A stretch of 64,000 nucleotides of DNA from the NCBI GenBank assembly GCA_964019695.1, contig OZ026524.1, positions 18,593,509-18,657,508 of the forward strand, in the 5' to 3' direction. The notes below the pieces were generated by a model. It saw only the letters and a list, made by a program, of their open reading frames with translations, had not been told where the DNA came from and did not search any database. Position 1 is the first letter of the stretch. Every line of letters begins with the position of its first letter. The translations under genes were made by a program, and so were the position numbers. This document shows, one piece after another, positions 44,101 to 50,321 of this stretch. Origin of the DNA: Loripinus fragilis. Lineage: Eukaryota > Mollusca > Bivalvia > Lucinida > Lucinidae.

Positions 44101-45466
44101 AATAGGATCGCTAGCCAGATTATTTTCTTTTCCATGCCATTTATAAAGAGAATAACCGTATAATTCGCTCTGTGAAATGCATATAAGTCATTTTACACAT
44201 AAATTCTTTACAAAATACCAAAAAACAATTGCGAGAACAGCCCAAACTGTTCGAAAAAGTTTATTTTCTTTGTTGTGTAATCGTCTGTGGACGTAGCCGC
44301 AATGAAGAGTGTGTCACGTTATAAAAAATCTGCATCATCAACGAACGTGTGGCTGTTTGAATTTTGTCCTATAGCTTCTCTGTTGTTCCGTTGCATTGCC
44401 CTTTTCTTCATGTAGTTAATGGAACTTATTAATTTACTTACCTTTTGATGTCACTGTCAATCGCTAAGCTTTTTTTTAGCTGATAGACTCCTTTTCTGGA
44501 GCGGATAGGGCTCTAGAAAAGCAGTTTTGAACCGAAAGGGCTCCTTTGCGTCTATATACCGTGGGATAGTCCTTTGTACGTATCTAGTGATGTCAGGTTA
44601 TAATTTTCAAAACATATTGTATTAGGTTTAGGGTAAGGTCCGTCTGGTTTGATACCTTAAACGGGATAGTCCATCGAACATATCTAGTGGTGTCAGGTTA
44701 TAATTTTCAAAACATATTGTATCTTTGTCTGAAGATCTGTTTTACATTAACAAACATTGTAGACCCTAATGAAATGTCGCATGATGCGGCATTTCATCTT
44801 GGTCTTTACTGTTTGTAAGTGTACCCGTTCAGGGGTTTCCCGTATACATGTACAAAGGGTTAAAATAACATGATGAAAGACAGAACAATATTCAGGATTT
44901 TGGTAATAAGCTACATGTATATGTACTCTTTTTGTCAATTACCTAAGGAGTTCTAGAGATAAGGCCTATATTTTACCTACATGTAGTTGACATGATTACA
45001 TTGTACAAACACCAAATTTTCAAATTGCCCTTATGTTTTTAAAATTGGTGTTGTTTGGCAGTAAAATATTCCTAGTAGGCAACAAATACGTTTCAAAGCG
45101 ATTAACCATTGAACGGCACCCAGTGTAAAGATGTAAAATAAGGGATGGGAGTAGAAAGTGCACGTTTTTACGGTATTGTAAACGGTGAATCGCTTTGAAT
45201 CGTTTTTTGTTGTTCACTATGCATATTTTACTGCTGAACTGCACCATTTTTTAAAACATTAGGGCAATATGGAAATGTGGTGTTTGTTATCATGTCAACT
45301 AGGGAAAATATACGCCTTATCGCTAGAACTTCTTCCTTTTTTACATTTTACTCAAATGCCTTGTATAGACGTTGACATAACTTACTCCTGTCTACATGTA
45401 CTCACCGTGGCCTCCACTCTCGCCATAAATTGTAGAACACAAGACCAGGATGAATAACTTTGACAT
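13863..45466 (-). CDS. Seven-exon gene for a single-pass membrane protein with a SUEL-type lectin domain
   Basis: This gene model was assembled by eye; coding exons in transcription order are 45406-45466, 41074-41577, 30591-31007, 25757-25861, 24892-24996, 16545-16838 and 13863-14191. Every junction is GT-AG and every intron is phase 1, and the lengths sum to 1815 nt (605 codons). Predicted layout: signal peptide (1-20), two extracellular modules of unknown family (about 21-188 and 189-327), Thr/Pro/Ser linkers (328-397), SUEL lectin domain (about 401-493), a dibasic juxtamembrane stretch, a membrane span near the C-terminus and a short tail. SUEL domains bind galactose or rhamnose; surface glycan recognition is an inference. 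A TAG follows the last lectin cysteine (codon 494) unless an alternative donor is used. Introns of 0.8-10 kb are full of transposons. Further phase-1 cassette exons could have been missed. Confidence 0.72.
14360..14525. repeat. Repeat with CAAACAGTTTGGACCC motif
   Basis: GCAAACAGTTTGGACCCATA, AGGACTGACAGAA, ACACTGTGATGGTG and AAAGTCAGCA are shared in order with 28965-29145 and, more weakly, with 14935-15085 and 38035-38090. Confidence 0.55.
14549..14782 (-). mobile_element. 3' fragment of the reverse-transcriptase retroelement
   Basis: The sequence corresponds to GTTCCAAGGCGGTACTTCTT through GTATCGATTCCTGATCTTTG and a CATTACTTACTTTT end on the minus strand. It starts just after the conserved hairpin, so it is strongly 5'-truncated. 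It lies between exon 7 and exon 6 of the lectin gene. Confidence 0.72.
15728..15865 (-). repeat. Short retroelement fragment (GRTSDSM region)
   Basis: The minus strand matches the tail of the retroelement coding region around the tract that reads GGGTC-GGACTC-AGACTC in other copies, followed by the block with ATTAATCAGTCTGTTGGTGC. It faces the 17330-17520 copy. Confidence 0.5.
16085..16450 (-). mobile_element. Diverged internal fragment of a related reverse-transcriptase retroelement
   Basis: On the minus strand the reading is NIDNLYFKQMVGQIYHSELQ, then stops and shifts, then KMYDRRDDFDFQIVNNPFLD and SYGLYISQIISFAKV. It corresponds to the part of the RT protein just after the catalytic YLDD. 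The amino acids differ more from the 58-kb copy than the other fragments do, so it comes from an older or different subfamily. It sits in intron 6 of the lectin gene. Confidence 0.72.
16545..16838 (-). CDS. Exon 6: SUEL-type (galactose/rhamnose-binding) lectin domain, ending in an in-frame TAG
   Basis: The exon follows a TTTTTCTTTAG acceptor. It carries the family hallmarks in order: first cysteine (TICEDD), INCPNG, the AYYGR sugar-binding motif near the N-terminus, six further cysteines, and the C-terminal DPCEGTSKYLKV followed by F-S-C. All eight cysteines expected of a SUEL domain are present and the length (about 93 residues) is normal. Two donors fit phase 1. A strong one (AAG|GTGCGTAAG) ends the exon at 16545 but leaves a TAG (16549-16551) right after the last Cys codon. 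A weak one (CAT|GTTAGC) ends it at 16554, drops the TAG and changes the last Cys to Ser. If the stop is real, the product is a 493-residue secreted lectin. Confidence 0.85.
17330..17520 (+). repeat. Short retroelement fragment (GRTSDSM region)
   Basis: The plus-strand block with GGCCTCAGACTCTATGATGG and GCCTGAAGCTTGTCTTTGGC matches the same part of the retroelement. It is inverted relative to the copy at 15728-15865, with the diverged RT fragment between them. Confidence 0.5.
18084..19483. mobile_element. TIR element of about 1.4 kb with CGTTCTG-type subterminal repeats
   Basis: The left end TTATGCTAGGTTTACACTAT pairs with the inverted right end TTATGCTACGTTTATACTAT; the match continues through GT[T/C]CCCGG and GGCAGTCACG. 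Inside each end (18120-18390 and 19110-19440) are many short repeats of the type CGTTCTGT, CACGGT and TTGATAGACC. There is no transposase, so it is non-autonomous. It lies in intron 5. Confidence 0.75.
19565..20352 (-). mobile_element. 5'-truncated copy of the reverse-transcriptase retroelement
   Basis: This minus-strand copy begins in the C-terminal coding part (RQGLSEPEFYGDLVYKL) and runs through the PVGRTSDSM region, the CAGTAAAATATTTTACTG hairpin and the GATTCCTG end to a CTTACTTTTA-like terminus. It matches the 58730-59484 region over its length. It lies in intron 5 of the lectin gene, directly after the TIR element at 18084-19483. Confidence 0.8.
20353..22689. other. Intron 5 sequence without recognised features
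   Basis: AT-rich; no exon with the expected phase-1 boundaries was found, and no repeat with clear termini. Confidence 0.4.
22690..22860 (-). repeat. tRNA-derived SINE (Thr-tRNA-like head)
   Basis: The minus strand reads TAGCATAGTGATAAACCACT, CGACTTGTAAATCAAGG and GGTTCGATTTC, which fits A box, anticodon arm with TGT, and B box of a tRNA-Thr. A non-tRNA body follows, ending near TTGCAAACAAATAAATGTCC. A true tRNA gene is unlikely because the D-arm and acceptor stem do not close. Confidence 0.6.
23460..24215 (+). repeat. Bivalve-type dispersed repeat with internal duplication and (ACG)n end
   Basis: The block AAATATCAAGGTTCTAGGC occurs twice, about 162 bp apart, with TGGTTTCAGACAAG after each. 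TTTGATATGCAA also recurs. The downstream end has GACGACGACGACG and GATCACAATAGCTTACCATG, a motif I have often seen in bivalve repeats. It probably contains no gene. Confidence 0.55.
24620..24765 (-). repeat. Short retroelement fragment near exon 5
   Basis: The sequence contains GTCGTCATAGAGTCGGATGC and CTGACCCACCATCGTG, the same tract as at 15728 and 20100. It ends about 130 bp from the donor side of exon 5. Confidence 0.5.
24892..24996 (-). CDS. Exon 5: Thr/Pro/Ser linker (35 codons), duplicate of exon 4
   Basis: The acceptor is TGATGTGTTTCAG and the donor GTAAGTTC; 105 nt, phase 1-1. The peptide begins SHTIAGGTIVPVALPALP and ends in a Pro/Gly-rich run. It aligns without gaps to exon 4 (shared S, T, G, PV and P positions; first 40 nt clearly similar). 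A phase 1-1 linker can be skipped or repeated without changing frame, so inclusion may vary between transcripts. Confidence 0.6.
25409..25598. repeat. Foldback element in intron 4 (about 190 bp)
   Basis: Outer arms TACAGTAAAACATGTCTTAA and, inverted, TACAGTAAACATGTCTAAAA. The inner arms pass through GTGGCCACTCAAAA and ACAAATTGT to a perfect central stem GCAGAATGCTCC/GGAGCATTCTGC with a loop of four bases. It lies between the two duplicated linker exons. Confidence 0.75.
25757..25861 (-). CDS. Exon 4: Thr/Pro/Ser linker (35 codons), duplicate of exon 5
   Basis: The acceptor is CTATGTTTCAG and the donor GTAAGTTTAC; the exon is exactly 105 nt and phase 1-1. It encodes a mucin-like stretch (SLTTSGDAMGPVTTTVAPPD and onward) that probably acts as an O-glycosylated stalk between the extracellular module and the lectin domain. 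It is the same length and phase as exon 5 and is visibly similar to it in DNA, including near both splice sites, which suggests tandem exon duplication. Confidence 0.6.
25917..26164. mobile_element. MITE-B copy 2 (about 248 bp)
   Basis: The left terminus is TTTGGGCCTCGACGCGAGAA and the inverted right terminus AAATGGACCGCAACGCAAGA. The core reads CCTGCGCATCCGCGCAG. It lies 56 bp upstream of exon 4 of the lectin gene, in intron 3. Confidence 0.82.
26165..28964. other. Intron 3 sequence without recognised features
   Basis: Long AT-rich stretch. I looked for further minus-strand phase-1 exons and saw none. Confidence 0.4.
28965..29145. repeat. Repeat with CAAACAGTTTGAACCC motif
   Basis: Contains CTTTGCATGCCAG, GCAAACAGTTTGAACCCAGA, CAATAGAATGTCGGTC, GACACTCTGATGGTGGTCCT and GGAAGTCAGCAGAC, in the same order as the copy at 14360-14525. 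Confidence 0.55.
29420..29525. repeat. Inverted repeat with poly-C/poly-G termini
   Basis: TTCCCCCCCATGTGCCAGCA on the left and TTTTGCTGGCACACGGGGGG on the right are inverted copies about 50 bp apart. Confidence 0.6.
30318..30554. mobile_element. MITE-A copy 2 (237 bp), next to exon 3 donor
   Basis: Same termini (GAGCCGCCACATGAGATTCC and, inverted, GAGCCGCGACATGTGATTTC), same length and same core. No clear target duplication remains. It is 36 bp from the donor of exon 3 of the lectin gene. Confidence 0.85.
30591..31007 (-). CDS. Exon 3: second extracellular module (139 codons)
   Basis: A phase 1-1 exon of 417 nt between a TATTTTCAG acceptor and a GTACGTACC donor. The peptide begins GETTVNIDEATNLL and ends LEIMGCFST, with one N-linked sequon (NLT) and one cysteine. 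The ending, a hydrophobic strand followed by GC and then linker, resembles the end of discoidin-like domains, but the family is not identified. A ~237-bp MITE (30318-30554) ends only 36 bp downstream of the donor. The frame is open throughout, and the codon content looks like a maintained protein rather than a transposon. Confidence 0.7.
31060..31765 (+). repeat. Dispersed repeat, paralogous to 4060-4965
   Basis: Second copy of the same repeat, without the TTAA insert, in intron 2 of the lectin gene about 50 bp upstream of the exon 3 acceptor. The minus frame reads SAKQGNSGYIYNL. Confidence 0.75.
31785..32856. mobile_element. TIR element of 1072 bp with three 163-bp internal repeats
   Basis: The termini are ATATTGTCACTTCAGTGCTA and, inverted, ATATTGTCGCTTCAGTGCTA, continuing TAGTGTTCT. 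Internally, the block around TAAGGGAGGTAATCTGTTTC recurs at 32206, 32369 and (degenerate) 32531, a period of about 163 bp, together with GATTATTTGGACC and AAAGTAGCAGAT. Partial internal copies of the terminus occur at about 32038 and 32660. There is no coding capacity. Confidence 0.75.
32935..33085. repeat. Foldback repeat, ATTGAATTTATTAAACTCGT family
   Basis: ATTGAATTTATTAAACTCGT pairs with the inverted ATTTAATAAATTCAATAAAA; the loop side holds GATAAAATGC and GCTCGCATTTTAT. Other copies are at 42215-42330, 42435-42545, 54735-54865 and 54890-55025, and a half copy near 63625. Confidence 0.7.
33297..33484. mobile_element. MITE-A copy 3 lacking the core palindrome (188 bp)
   Basis: Termini GAGCCGCAACCTGAG and, inverted, GAGCAGTGACATGATATTTC, flanked by the direct repeat ATTT. 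About 50 bp containing the GC palindrome is missing between GTGGTATGTGCGG and TAGTCGCTTGAATA. Confidence 0.82.
33485..34215. other. Intron 2 sequence without recognised features
   Basis: The opposed open frames at 33443-33765 have no motif and no splice context. Confidence 0.35.
34216..34399. repeat. Dyad array S1 (43-bp units, each with a 28-bp palindrome)
   Basis: Three direct units of 43 bp start at 34216, 34259 and 34302. Each is a palindromic 28-mer (GGCTATTTACAG plus TTGACTGTCAATAGCC or a variant) followed by AAAAAACGTTAAAAT. The fourth unit at 34345 carries the spacer in the inverse sense (ATTTTAACGTTTTTT). A sister array is at 39710-39853. Confidence 0.85.
35021..36115. mobile_element. 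ACGT-dense TIR element (1095 bp)
   Basis: The ends ACCCAGTGAACCAT are perfect 14-bp inverted repeats, flanked by a direct ATGT (35017-35020 and 36116-36119). The interior is packed with ACGT tetramers in contexts such as AAACGTGT, AGACGTC and GAACGTGA, and is built of diverged repeats of about 270 bp (TAAGACGTGATGGTAATCCC at 35501 and 35772; ACGTGTGCGTCACTC at three sites). No protein frame of note is present. Confidence 0.82.
36220..36286. repeat. Hairpin CATATGC(C/T)GTGGTTACTTAA
   Basis: CATATGCCGTGGTTACTTAA pairs with the inverted TTAAGTAACCACAGCATATG. Similar in design to 36387-36447 and 45918-45987. Confidence 0.7.
36387..36447. repeat. Hairpin ATGCTGTGG...CCAGCAT
   Basis: ATGCTGTGGCTGAATAAAGG and GAACGTCTC pair imperfectly with the inverted GAGACGGCTCC and TTGGGTAACTCCAGCAT. 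Confidence 0.6.
36680..36850. repeat. MITE-like repeat related to 13325-13570
   Basis: Shares GCTCAAATTAACTCAGCATG, AATGTTAGCATTTTA, GCATGATAAATGCAACAT and GTTGAGTTGAGCATGA with the copy at 13325-13570 in inverted orientation. Confidence 0.55.
37428..37590. repeat. Imperfect inverted repeat around TCGAAAAC
   Basis: GTCAATCGAAAACTCTTATA on the left and ATTGTTAAGAGCGTTTTCGA on the right are inverted relatives; the interior also holds AAACAGTTTTCGATTG and CAATCAAAAACACTGTTT. Confidence 0.5.
38213..38760. repeat. Pair of opposed homopolymer tracts
   Basis: T8 followed by G14 at 38213-38234, and C14 then CTCC and A11 at about 38727-38754. They are inverse complements in type, about 490 bp apart. 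The intervening sequence has no clear gene. Confidence 0.6.
39480..39660 (+). repeat. Possible SINE-like segment
   Basis: TTCATAGCGGTAAGTCGTTG and GATTCGAAGCC resemble a degenerate tRNA-type promoter, and the segment ends in AAATAAAGAGATAAATAAAT. The evidence is weak. Confidence 0.25.
39710..39853. repeat. Dyad array S2 (same unit as S1)
   Basis: Three full palindromes (TGGCTATTGACAGTCAACTG type, then TTTACAGTTGACTGTAAATA) are separated by AAAAAACGTTAAAAT, and the last spacer is inverted. It starts with a partial unit. Both arrays lie in intron 2 of the lectin gene, 5.3 kb apart. Confidence 0.85.
41074..41577 (-). CDS. Exon 2: first extracellular module (168 codons)
   Basis: The acceptor is a clean pyrimidine-rich TTGTTATTGCAG and the donor is GTAAGTC; both boundaries are phase 1. 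The product starts with a Thr/Pro run (GTTTPTPTPSC) and continues as a beta-rich-looking domain with four N-glycosylation sequons (NFT, NFT, NLT, NNT) and three cysteines. I do not recognise the domain family; it could be a discoidin/galactose-binding-like sandwich, but no diagnostic motif was seen. The open frame runs on upstream of the acceptor to 41752. That part looks repeat-derived (FRWRADD) and has an in-frame TAA directly before its ATG, so I exclude it. Confidence 0.7.
41578..42000. repeat. Repeat-derived block next to exon 2
   Basis: The minus frame starting FRWRADDRPLIVVFGSSLP resembles a repeat-encoded string I have seen in molluscan predictions. GATATTTCA[G/T]GGG occurs twice within 65 bp (41820-41890), and CATGCGCGGATCC occurs in both orientations (41624 and 41917). 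Confidence 0.45.
42215..42545. repeat. Two adjacent foldback repeats of the same family
   Basis: Copies at 42215-42330 and 42435-42545 share TATTGAATTTATTAAAC and its inverted partner TTTAATAAATTCAA or AACAAATTCAATAACAC. The 42372-42761 open frame runs over the second copy and is not a gene. Confidence 0.65.
42891..42996. repeat. Short MITE with GCAGGCACA termini and ACGTCG interior
   Basis: Left CGAGCAGGCACATGACGTCG, right inverted CCAGCAGGCACACAACCT. The interior is rich in GACGTCG. A gene is excluded by size. Confidence 0.65.
43175..43376. mobile_element. MITE-B copy 3, right end truncated
   Basis: AAATGGGCCTCGACGCGAGA on the left, the core with CTGCGCATACGCGCAG, then GAAATTTCAACTTTCTAGCT and a partial right terminus fused to a retroelement fragment. 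The reverse frame gives GPRREKTCLRR, a string often seen in molluscan gene predictions. Confidence 0.78.
43378..43745 (+). mobile_element. Internal fragment of the reverse-transcriptase retroelement
   Basis: The plus-strand frame reads SEPGFNGDLVYKLKKIVGSN, NVLQQTACLVVNPITVGNFA and CTPVGRTSDSMM, the intact C-terminus of the protein family, then the downstream CCTGATGCTTTGGCTG segment. It is fused directly to the truncated right end of a MITE-B copy at about 43376. Confidence 0.78.
43746..44562. repeat. Block with repeated GGAGCCTATA motifs
   Basis: GAGCCTATA, CATATAGG and GGCTCC motifs recur in both orientations from 43920 to 44120, and an imperfect hairpin (CTCCTTTTCTGGAGC... / ...GGCTCTAGAAAAGCAG) lies near 44490-44525. 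No gene. Confidence 0.4.
44563..44723 (+). repeat. Two direct repeats of about 60 bp, 100-bp period
   Basis: GGGATAGTCC, TATCTAGTG[A/G]TGTCAGG and TTATAATTTTCAAAACATAT occur at 44563-44622 and again at 44663-44723. Confidence 0.75.
45406..45466 (-). CDS. Exon 1: start codon and signal peptide of the lectin-like membrane protein
   Basis: This exon reads MSKLFILVLCSTIYGESGGH and then splices in phase 1 at a GTGAGT donor just below position 45406. A hydrophobic core (LFILVLCSTIYG) after a lysine is typical of a secretory signal peptide, with cleavage likely near the glycine. Two more in-frame ATGs lie 15 and 33 nt upstream (starting at 45481 and 45499) and would add a short N-terminal extension containing an arginine; the ATG at 45466 has an A at -3. 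The phase matches exon 2, 3.8 kb downstream. The exon is short, so its assignment rests on the combination of signal peptide, donor quality, phase and strand. Confidence 0.6.
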
Positions 45467-45917
45467 AATCCTGACAACCATTGAATTGAAAGTTATCATA
45501 GACACTCGACTTCTACAATATCCAAAACTTACTATATCTAGAATTGTACGAAAAGGCAAATAAACTATCGCAGATACATCAATGTTTTATACCACCGTTT
45601 AGCAATGTTGCTTTGCATTATGTCTAATTGTTTATCATACGTACATGTAATCACACATTTGGAATGCATTGCTCAGTAGAATAATGTCGAAACGCCAAGG
45701 CAACGTCGACGTTGATACAGCAACGTATTACGTCATGCTATTACATCACTGTTATCTTCAATGACATTGTGTATTCATATCAAAAACATCGTGTAAGATA
45801 TTTACAAGTTAAGTCGACACTCATTGTCTCGAAGTCCACGGAACCAGAGATTTTGCTACGAATTATTAGTACTTTGAGTTATAAAATTGGTTCAAAAAAA
45901 TTCTTTGTTTCCTGACA

Positions 45918-45987
45918 AAAAATATGTTGTGTGTACTTCAAAAATCGTCTCATTGAGACGATTCTTTGAAGTATCCACAACATATCT
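45918..45987. repeat. Hairpin with TCGTCTCATTGAGACGA centre
   Basis: AATATGTTGTGTGTACTTCA and AAAATCGTCTC pair with the inverted GAGACGATTCTTTGAAGTAT and CCACAACATAT; 29-bp stem, nearly perfect. It lies about 450 bp upstream of exon 1 of the lectin gene. Confidence 0.7.
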
Positions 45988-46077
45988 TTTGATCAGTAGT
46001 ACGAAAGCCAATTCAAATATACTCAAGATGTACGGCCACTGATCCAAATGCAACATTCTTATCTCAAATCTAGTTCA

Positions 46078-46336
46078 GGGCCCGGAATTACAATGCCTCC
46101 TTAGAGTTAAGGAAGACTTAAGCTAAGTATTGAGTTTTCAGGATGCGAAAAATAACGTTAAAAACTGACTAAAATCAAAATGGTTTTAATTTTTCTAAAG
46201 ATCACAATGATATCTTTGACCACAAATACCACATCGATCCAGGCTATTTATTTAGCATTTAATATAGCATTTTGAAATATCAATACTTAACTTATGTCTT
46301 GCTTAACTTTAAGGAGGCATTGCAATTCCAGGCCCA
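46078..46336. repeat. TIR element of about 259 bp
   Basis: The left GGGCCCGGAATTACAATGCC and inverted right TGGGCCTGGAATTGCAATGC continue in parallel through CTCCTTA[G/A]AGTTAAG, AAGAC and AAGTATTGA. No coding. Confidence 0.7.
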
Positions 46337-48427
46337 GGTACGCTTAGCAATCCGAGTTTGAGGTATTGAGAGCTCACTATATTAAGGATGTTCAGTGCGG
46401 ATGTTGAACGCACTAAGCTTCGGCCATTCTTTGTGTTTACGGAATAAGGATGATTTCAAACCTTATGAGCTCACCAAGCCTTACCTATTAGCTATTATTT
46501 TATGCAATAAAGAACCAAACAGATGTATAGATTTCTATTGAAGAACATGGTAATTGATTTGTAACACTGTCACATATAAATTGTTTTATCAAGCTAATGA
46601 CAAAGAAAATATTTTACTGCAATGAATCCAAATAATCATTATTTAAACTTCCTAATTAAGAAAATAATGACTGACCAATACTTTCACTTTGAAAGTAAAG
46701 GCCAGTTTGAAATGTATGAAAAATGAACTATACTTAAGGAATAAAGAAACGAAACAGAAGGAATTATAAGTTTTGCGTGTTTAAATGACGGTTTGGTAAA
46801 ATCTCTTTCGAAGTTTTCCTATTGAATATGTATAGCATGTGATGGAATACCAAAACGTCATTTTAACTCTACATTTTACGCTTTAAGATGAAAACATATG
46901 AAAACGTAAAATTTGACGTTAACGTCAGGATAAAGATCAAGAAACCCCGTCTTTTCCAAGCTTGGTTAATTGGCGTCGACTTGACAATGTGCAAACAAAA
47001 CAAACGTCCAATCATATTCGTAATGCAGTCAAATATTGCGTCAAAACACGCTACGTGAACGGCAAGATACACATGTACACACTGGTAGTGAATAAGCGAT
47101 AAACATCACTTAGAGCCGTCGGGTTCTGGTCGCTTTTGAATATACGGGATAAGATAAAATTGGAGAAAACCTGACTTTTCAGATACCGTAGAAATACGCT
47201 TAAAGGGTGTTTATATTGACTTTAGCCGAACAGAACACGGCATGACGCAAGTGAAAACACCTGATTACTTGCCGAGGGAGAACACTAAACTTCGTTACCT
47301 AAACTTTATCACTGGGTCATTTATCTTTAGAAAAACACATAAACATTATGGAAACCATTTAAACTTAGGATATTGAATTTTGACGTCATAATTGAGTTTT
47401 TTTGACGTCTGAAGATCTCAAGTCTTAATTCTTGAACAAAACGTCCTGGTAATGAATAAATCTCAAGCAGAAAAGAAAGTTCGCGCGTTTCACGCAGTAT
47501 TCAGAGTTGACGTTAATGACATTAGGCCGTTTCAGAATCCTACAGGAAGTTCGCCATTTGATCATTTTCTTAATCCACAATCTATGCCAAGACTTTTAAA
47601 ACAATAAACCGATTGTTGATTCAAACTTTGCTTTTATTGATCCTGTTTCCAGCAGTTTACTACGGGGGTCAGGCTGGTTACGCGCATACCAAAATGATAA
47701 CGCAATCGATAATTACGTTTAACCTGCTATAATTTGACGGACGTATACTGCTCCCATGACTAAAAACTTGCATCACTTTGTATGCTTACAATGACTCGAT
47801 TCGGAAGTGTTTGTTGCGTTTCTTTATTCCTTAAGTATATGTATAAAAGTTCTTATTCAGCTTGATAAAACAATTGATATTTGCCTGTGGTACACATAAA
47901 CGACAACACCGTTCTATAGAAACCTCCAAATCTGAAAAGAAAGCATAGTGTTTAGGCCAGACATGCATAGTGCGCTCATTTGAAATCACATGTTTGCTGT
48001 TTCCCCATTGTGTGCGCGGCTTTGCCTTGGTCTGTTTTGTGAAGTGCGTTTTTGTTAGTGCTTTCGAGTTTTGCAATCATCTTGCGGATGAAAAGTGTTG
48101 ATTTACCGTAATTGTAATGTGGCTGTCTATTTTACGTGTCTCTTCCAATCGGGGAAGTCCGGCTCATTGCGAGATTCAGATCAAGGATCGGGTGTACGTA
48201 AGTCGCATTGCGCGTAGTACTATGTACGAAAAAGCTCCATTTTGTTCGCCGGAATTTGCGTAAGGAAAATTAATTCTGTAGCATGTGGCTTCAGCCCTAT
48301 TGAAATCCATTTTCCTGATTGCCCGAAAAGCTTAACAAGCAGAATAAATGAAGTTTATGATTTTTCGAAGAAAATATCGCTATTATAGCTATATAGCGAT
48401 ATTATATTGAAATAAAACAACATACAT
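46337..48427. other. No gene recognised
   Basis: Upstream of the lectin gene on its coding strand. Slightly less AT-rich in places (47.1-48.2 kb). No exon-like frame with good splice sites was found on either strand. Confidence 0.4.
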
Positions 48428-48712
48428 GTAAGTAAGAAAGAGGACAAAGATCAGGAATCGATACAATCAAACACCACAGCTGACCCAGGATACCAATGGG
48501 AAATTGAAACGAGACACAAAAGGTAAACTTTTTCCCAGCAGGTGACCACAAGGCATTACTAAACAGACACACGAAAGCATAACAATAAACAAGACCGAAA
48601 TAACATAAATGATCCACAAAAGAAGCACCGCCTTGGAACGGTCGGTAAAATTATTTTACTGGAGGGCTTAAACCGGTTTCAAGGTGTCCCAACTTCACCC
48701 TTAGGTCAGACT
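48428..48712 (-). mobile_element. 3' fragment of the reverse-transcriptase retroelement
   Basis: Only the 3' UTR is present: the CACCCTTAGGTCAGA side, AAACCGGTTTAAGCC, a slightly altered stem (AAAATTATTTTACTG), GGCGGTGCTTCTTTTG and TGATTGTATCGATTCCTG, then CTTACTTACATG. It is a 5'-truncated minus-strand copy. Confidence 0.75.
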
Positions 48713-49472
48713 TCATTTATATTCGTTTGGTTTGCTACAATCACACTTATTATCGTGTTGGTATGTGATGTCAGTGCCACGTTATGTGACATCAGCGTCA
48801 CGTTATCAAAGTAGATCTTCGATGTACAACCGAGGTCTGATTCCAGGCAATTCATCAGAATTGGCCGATGCATTTCCTACTGGCGTTTCTTCCTCGCAAA
48901 CTAATAATTTCTTTATTATTTATCTTTCTTCTTTGATATCAATAATTGTGACTAGTTCAGGAAAGAGATTAGACTAGCCATATGAAACTGAAAACACAAG
49001 TAAAATTGACATACTAAATAATCAAGGTCTAGCAGCTAGACTAAATAGATGACAATTGCATGTAAGTATTGTGAGAAACAGTCTGCAACAAACTGGAATA
49101 GTTTATTTCAACAATGGGTTGGTCATCGCGCTCTCAAAACACACATTTAAATGCCATCGATTTTTTTTGCGATGAGCTGGGGAAGCGTCTGAAAAAGACA
49201 CAAAACTCCAAACGACCGACAAGCATTAATTTAGGAGTCGATAGGAAGTTCGCCTGTATGCCATTCAAAAAAAGCAAACAATCGTGCATGGGCATTACCA
49301 GGCATTAGTCATACACATTATTAGGCGTATGCGAATGTTTTTGTTTAGGGGATAAGGTACTTGGGAAGATTTTATTCTAAACAAGCGAAATACAAATAAT
49401 AACTCTTGCATCTCTTATGTGGCTATTCCTTGCGCATGTCTAAATAAAATTGAAATATTGTCTTCAATTATT
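48713..49472. other. No gene recognised
   Basis: The small frames at 48732-48977 and 49114-49308 show no motifs. Confidence 0.35.
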
Positions 49473-49529
49473 AGCAACCAACCAACGAGTGTTGCCCCGC
49501 TCTGCGGGGCAACACGAAAGTTGGTTGCT
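49473..49529. repeat. Double-stem hairpin with GC-rich tip
   Basis: The inner perfect stem GTGTTGCCCCGC/GCGGGGCAACAC has a 3-nt loop (49489-49515); the outer stem is GCAACCAACCAAC/GTTGGTTGC. Confidence 0.7.
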
Positions 49530-49964
49530 TTACGACTAGAGAGGCTCTGTTCTGTTCTATTCCATTCACGCCTATTCATCTTCAAATACGAATAGAAATT
49601 ATTTTCGAAATCGCCCAGTTCCGGTATCTATACAGAGTCGATACGGGGAACCAATCTAGATCAGCTAAGAACCTAATTCTACTGTTGAAAAATATGTCGT
49701 GATCATCATTAGCATTGAAAAAACAAAACAAAAAGTAAAAGTGAATCGCGAAGATGCTAGTTTTGTTGATATTAAAGTCATATTTTAGCCATAGGACTGA
49801 GGGATTTTCTATCACCAGGAGCTTGAACGGTAGTGATAGCTCTTTCAGGCAAGCGGCTGCGTGATCCCCATGACGTGACGTCACAATTCTCATAACGTTA
49901 GGTCACGGCGTGATAACGTCTTGAGCCAAACGCCAACTGCCACGTGCATCGTCGCGCCTTTGAA

Positions 49965-50190
49965 ATGAGTTCCAACAATGTGATATGTGCGACCAGCAAA
50001 GATTCAGATCAGCCTGGTCATACACGCAGTCTGATCAGAGCCTTTGCTAGTCGCTTGAGTTTTCTATGAGTGTTATGCTACTGACTGAACAGCATTTTGA
50101 GTTTCCAAGCTTAAAAAGGAGACTGCACAGGCTCGTCTGAGTCTACACTTGTCAAAATGCCACATTGTTGGAGATCACATGTCGCTGCTC
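49965..50190. mobile_element. MITE-A copy 4, left terminus shortened
   Basis: The left end goes straight from ATGAG to TTCCAACAATGTGATATGTG; the right end is complete (inverted: GAGCAGCGACATGTGATCTC). The core palindrome is present. Confidence 0.8.
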
Positions 50191-50321
50191 AAATTACAAA
50201 TCCTCATGGTATCCAATAGGAACTTCCGTTCAAGGGTCCCAGCGACTTTAAAATAGCTTGCATGATTATTGTATTTCCTTATACCCAAAGCTTTTAAACT
50301 AGCGACAATAATTTTTCCCTC

